7,641 bases of DNA from JBEKYH01 sp049511115 (GTDB lineage Bacteria; Planctomycetota; Phycisphaerae; Tepidisphaerales; Tepidisphaeraceae). Positions 5,608 through 7,641 of the stretch are shown here, one piece after another. Every line of letters begins with the position of its first letter. Position 1 is the stretch's first letter. The stretch covers positions 1-7,641 of the forward strand of contig JBEKYH010000240.1 in NCBI GenBank assembly GCA_049511115.1, read 5' to 3'. Position numbers and translations under genes: made by a program. A model generated the notes under the pieces. That model searched no databases, was not told the origin of the DNA, and saw only the letters and a list, made by a program, of their open reading frames with translations.

Positions 5608-6345
5608 CTATTGCTGCGTCGTCGGCAAGCCGTTCGGATCCCAAGGGTCCATTCCTGTCGTGGCCGGGCCGGGTAAGAGCGTATCGACGTGCATGTCCAG
5701 CATAAGGTAATTGCTGCCAACTGAAATGCCATGCCGATATTGGCTGACCTTGGTGTCAAAATCCCCCGGCTCCATGTAATAGTCGTTGATGGGCAGTCCC
5801 TGGGGGTTCAAGGAAAGCTTTTCTCCCATGACAATAATATTAGAAGGAGAAGGTCCGTTGGGGATTTCCGTGCTGTATTGCATGTCGCGGTTGGCGGCGG
5901 GGTCCAAGACGGAGATGTTGTCCATGCTTTTGGCCAAAAGGTAGGCGTTAACGAAGTAGGAATGCTGAGCCGACGGCTCCAGGTCCGAGGGGCAGATGAG
6001 AATCGGATTATTCCATGTCCCCAGGACGTACCAGGGCCACACGTCATACTGCGGGGGATTCGTGCCAGCGATGATGGGCGGGACATTGGGTGCGGCGGGC
6101 CAGCCTTTGTTCGGTGGGAAAAGATACCCCTTGTTGGCGTCGGCGTAGATGAGCATGTCCTGCCCGATCTGGTGAAGGTTGGACATGCACTTGATTTTCT
6201 GAGCCTGGGCCTGGGCTTTGTTGAGGGTGGGCATCAACATGGCAATCATGACGCCGATGATGCCGATGACCACGAGGAGCTCGACAAGGGTAAACCCGCG
6301 CCAACTGGGTCTGCTTCGGCTTGATAGGGGACGCCAGCCGCTCAA
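5608..6345 (-). CDS. Type II secretion-like pseudopilin (prepilin N-methylation/cleavage domain)
   Basis: The protein has a basic leader ending in Gly17 followed by FTLVELLVVIGIIGVMIAML, a prepilin peptidase site with Glu at +5 and the hydrophobic helix that anchors pseudopilins and packs them in a filament. After it come KIKCMSNLHQIGQDML and a globular domain ending in YRHGISVGSNYLMLDMHVD, the C-terminal 'RH..G.N..F.DGHV' box of the large planctomycete/verrucomicrobial pseudopilin-like family (DUF1559-type), here with DM in place of DG. I place the start at the TTG at 6345 (245 residues, 17-residue leader), since GGAGG at 6352-6356 lies 6 bases before it. A longer frame from a TTG at 6378 would begin at the predicted transcription start and has no ribosome site. 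The role could be a secretion pseudopilus or a surface protein; planctomycetes carry many such paralogues. The anchored-protein gene follows after 12 bp. Confidence 0.85.
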   Translation of the reverse strand: MSGWRPLSSRSRPSWRGFTLVELLVVIGIIGVMIAMLMPTLNKAQAQAQKIKCMSNLHQIGQDMLIYADANKGYLFPPNKGWPAAPNVPPIIAGTNPPQYDVWPWYVLGTWNNPILICPSDLEPSAQHSYFVNAYLLAKSMDNISVLDPAANRDMQYSTEIPNGPSPSNIIVMGEKLSLNPQGLPINDYYMEPGDFDTKVSQYRHGISVGSNYLMLDMHVDTLLPGPATTGMDPWDPNGLPTTQQ

Positions 6346-6351
6346 AATAGA

Positions 6352-6356
6352 CCTCC
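6352..6356 (-). promoter_or_regulatory. Shine-Dalgarno GGAGG that fixes the TTG start of the pseudopilin
   Basis: On the minus strand GGAGG is followed by TCTATT and then TTG at 6345. The 6-base spacing is ideal and the match strong, while the alternative TTG at 6378 has nothing comparable. An ATG at 6358 just upstream of it is in another frame and would not give the pseudopilin. Confidence 0.65.
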
Positions 6357-6384
6357 ATCGCCACGCTTGCCGGGACAAGATTAG

Positions 6385-6393
6385 ATTATAGCA
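6385..6393 (-). promoter_or_regulatory. Extended -10 promoter for the pseudopilin gene
   Basis: The minus strand reads TGCTATAAT, a perfect extended -10 element (TGnTATAAT) for the housekeeping sigma factor. No good -35 is seen at 16-18 bases (the region reads about GATGTT), which is usual for extended -10 promoters. Transcription would start near 6378, leaving about 33 bases of leader with the GGAGG before the TTG at 6345. This makes the pseudopilin and the following anchored protein a separate transcription unit from the glycosyltransferases. Confidence 0.55.
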
Positions 6394-6513
6394 GAACGCA
6401 CGGGGGTAACATCCATTTCTGGCGGCAAGGTTGCATAAAATTCCGCGGGATCAAATCATGACATTTCTGCGTCCCCACCTCACCAGGGGTATGGTTGGAC
6501 TATTCAATAACAA

Positions 6514-6539
6514 TGTCCGGCCGAGGAGGGATTCGGACA
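6514..6539 (-). terminator. Possible weak terminator after the glycosyltransferase genes
   Basis: On the minus strand TGTCCG and CGGACA form a 6-bp stem around a 14-base loop, followed by the T-rich TTGTTATT. It starts 16 bases past the stop of the glycosyltransferase gene. The stem is short and the T-run broken, so it is only a candidate, but it fits with a new promoter about 120 bases further on. Confidence 0.3.
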
Positions 6540-6555
6540 ATATCCGTTGCCGGCT

Positions 6556-7293
6556 TCACCAGAACGAGGGGTTCATAACAGCCAAAGCCTGGGCGCGGGT
6601 TTTCACCTGGGCCGCGCTCCATTGGAAGACAGGTGGCGGCGCCTGCGGCAGATCGGCGCGCCATTTAAGCTCGAATCGCACGGCGAACTTCCGCCAGACT
6701 TCATCAAAGCGGCCGCCGGAAGCGTGGATGAAATTGATGTCGTTGACGACGCCGACTTTGAAGCCTGCGCGGTAGGCCTGGTGGCTGAAGTCGATGTCGT
6801 AGAGGTGAAAGCCGTCGAAGGTTTCCGCGTCGAAGGAAATTTTATCGAACAGGGCGCGCTTGCCGGCCAGGAACATGCCGCCGAGGCCGACGATGTTGCC
6901 TATGGAACGGCGCGGAGCGCCGTAGATATCCACCATGATGTCGCCATTGGGAACGATGTGGGCGACCTGGCCGAAAATGTACGGCGGCCCGGCCGAGGCC
7001 CAGCAGGCGTTGACGATGCGCGTTGTTCCGGCCACGCCGAAGAGATCGAAGCGGTTGAGATGGCGATGGAGGGGACCGACGAGATCGGGGCTGATGAGTT
7101 CCACGTCGTCGTGGGAGAAAATGAGAATATCGCCGCGGCTGGCGGCGACGCCGCGGTTGTAGCCCTCGGCGAGGGACTTGGCGTCGTGGATTTCGATCAG
7201 CTCCCAATCGACATTGGCCAGGGCGGCTTTGTACATGGCGGTGACGGCCGCGAACTTGCCCGGATCGACGCTGCAAATGACCAGTGAGATCAT
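6556..7293 (-). CDS. Glycosyltransferase family 2-like protein (StrF-like / Glyco_tranf_2_5 type)
   Basis: The 245-residue protein is a GT-A fold glycosyltransferase of the short StrF-like type. It opens with the first strand MISLVICSVD, then AEGYNRGVAASRGDILIFSHDDVEL (42-66), where HDD (61-63) is the metal- and nucleotide-sugar-binding DxD equivalent. Next are VAGTTRI, a GGMFLAGKR segment (138-145), and FDGFHLYDIDFS (159-170) with VNDINFIH (183-190), the acceptor-side box of this group. There is no membrane helix. The start at 7293 has GGAGG inside the end of the upstream gene, 8 bases away, and overlaps its stop (ATGA), so the two glycosyltransferases are translationally coupled. It probably adds a sugar during surface glycan or glycoprotein synthesis; donor and acceptor are unknown. 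It shares about 55 percent of residues with its tandem neighbour over the comparable 77-residue block (hand alignment). Confidence 0.87.
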   Translation of the reverse strand: MISLVICSVDPGKFAAVTAMYKAALANVDWELIEIHDAKSLAEGYNRGVAASRGDILIFSHDDVELISPDLVGPLHRHLNRFDLFGVAGTTRIVNACWASAGPPYIFGQVAHIVPNGDIMVDIYGAPRRSIGNIVGLGGMFLAGKRALFDKISFDAETFDGFHLYDIDFSHQAYRAGFKVGVVNDINFIHASGGRFDEVWRKFAVRFELKWRADLPQAPPPVFQWSAAQVKTRAQALAVMNPSFW

Positions 7294-7641
7294 TGCTCAT
7301 CCCTCCAATACGGGGGGGTCATGATCTCCAGCGCCTGCGCCCGTGAATCGGTCTGGATGACGGCGACCTGATAGGCATGCGCGCCCGAAGGGGGCATCAT
7401 GCGGTTTTTCCATTTGCGGGCGAAGCGCTCGCCGAAGGTGCGCCACACGGCGTCGTAATTACCGACGGAGTCGTGCACAAGATTGATGTCGTTGACCACG
7501 CCGACGCGCAGGCCGGCGCGGGAGACCTGCATGGAGAAATCAACGTCGTAGCAATGAAAGCCGTCGAAATTGATGGCGTCGAAAGCGAAGCGGCTGACCA
7601 CGGAGCGGCGCGCCGCCATAAATAGGCCGTCGAGCGCCTGG
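7290..7641 (-). CDS. Glycosyltransferase family 2-like protein, C-terminal part (5' end outside window)
   Basis: The frame is open from the right edge of the window to the TGA at 7290-7292, so this is the last 116 or so residues of a longer gene; the ATG at 7619 is internal. It carries DGLFMAARR, FDGFHCYDVDFS and VGVVNDINLVH, matching GGMFLAGKR, FDGFHLYDIDFS and VGVVNDINFIH of the next gene, and ends with RAQALEIMTPPYW against RAQALAVMNPSFW. The two are tandem duplicates that have diverged. The catalytic HDD region is outside the window, so activity cannot be judged. Its stop overlaps the next start by 4 bases, and its last codons hold the ribosome site of that gene. Confidence 0.85.
   Translation of the reverse strand, partial: QALDGLFMAARRSVVSRFAFDAINFDGFHCYDVDFSMQVSRAGLRVGVVNDINLVHDSVGNYDAVWRTFGERFARKWKNRMMPPSGAHAYQVAVIQTDSRAQALEIMTPPYWRDEQ

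Noticed and set aside
5731..6324. Plus-strand frame of 197 residues opposite the pseudopilin
   Set aside because: No recognisable domain; the opposite strand encodes a pseudopilin with a prepilin site and a C-terminal box.
6044..6358. Alternative ATG at 6358 giving MEVYFERLASP in the frame beside the pseudopilin
   Set aside because: The frame turns into an Arg/His/Pro-rich product and misses the GFTLVELL segment. A frameshift in the leader was considered, but the TTG with GGAGG gives a complete leader without one.
6547..7287. Long open frame on the plus strand opposite the glycosyltransferase (about 246 residues)
   Set aside because: The sequence is low-complexity (Val/Asp/Glu/Ala repeats) and mirrors the minus-strand glycosyltransferase, which has all its family motifs.
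1..7641. CRISPR array, tRNA, insertion sequence or phage genes
   Set aside because: No regularly spaced direct repeats, no cloverleaf-like sequence, no transposase or integrase motifs, and no terminal inverted repeats with target duplications were seen.

Overview
The window looks like chromosomal DNA from a GC-rich environmental bacterium, most likely a planctomycete (possibly Phycisphaerae). Four traits point there: a pseudopilin with the N-terminus GFTLVELLVVIGIIGVM and a CMSNLHQIG motif, anchored low-complexity proteins with an Ala/Pro/Thr/Arg tail (PATRP twice), a block of 'CACAGAGGACACGGAGG'-type dispersed repeats, and glycosyltransferase and sulfotransferase genes. The taxonomic call is inference, since no rRNA or marker gene is present.

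Left part (1-2756, plus strand): five closely spaced genes read as one probable operon. They are the 3' end of an SRPBCC/AHSA1-like gene, a DUF899 thioredoxin-like protein, a VOC (glyoxalase-fold) protein, a second DUF899 protein of a shorter subtype, and a small two-helix membrane protein with two CxxC motifs whose start overlaps the preceding stop. SRPBCC, VOC and DUF899 genes often travel together in environmental bacteria. Here the added CxxC membrane protein suggests a thiol-redox or detoxification module, but no substrate can be read from the sequence.

Right part (2708-7641, minus strand): six genes. In transcription order (right to left) these are the 3' end of one glycosyltransferase-2-like gene, a second tandem paralogue coupled to it by an ATGA overlap, a pseudopilin with its own extended -10 promoter and a probable TTG start, a membrane-anchored Ala/Pro-rich protein 12 bp after it, a 355-bp gap holding the dispersed repeats, a second membrane-anchored protein, and a sulfotransferase. 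The sulfotransferase runs tail-to-tail into the left operon, with a 49-bp overlap of coding sequence.

How the genes may work together: the left operon is probably cytoplasmic and membrane redox/detoxification. The right set is cell-surface themed (glycan synthesis, possible glycan sulfation, pseudopilin, anchored envelope proteins), but only two pairs are physically coupled (glycosyltransferase/glycosyltransferase and pseudopilin/anchored protein). No tRNA, rRNA, CRISPR array, transposase or phage gene was seen. The most unusual points are the paired DUF899 genes with the CxxC membrane protein, the two anchored proteins that may be diverged relatives, and the inverted repeat block between them.
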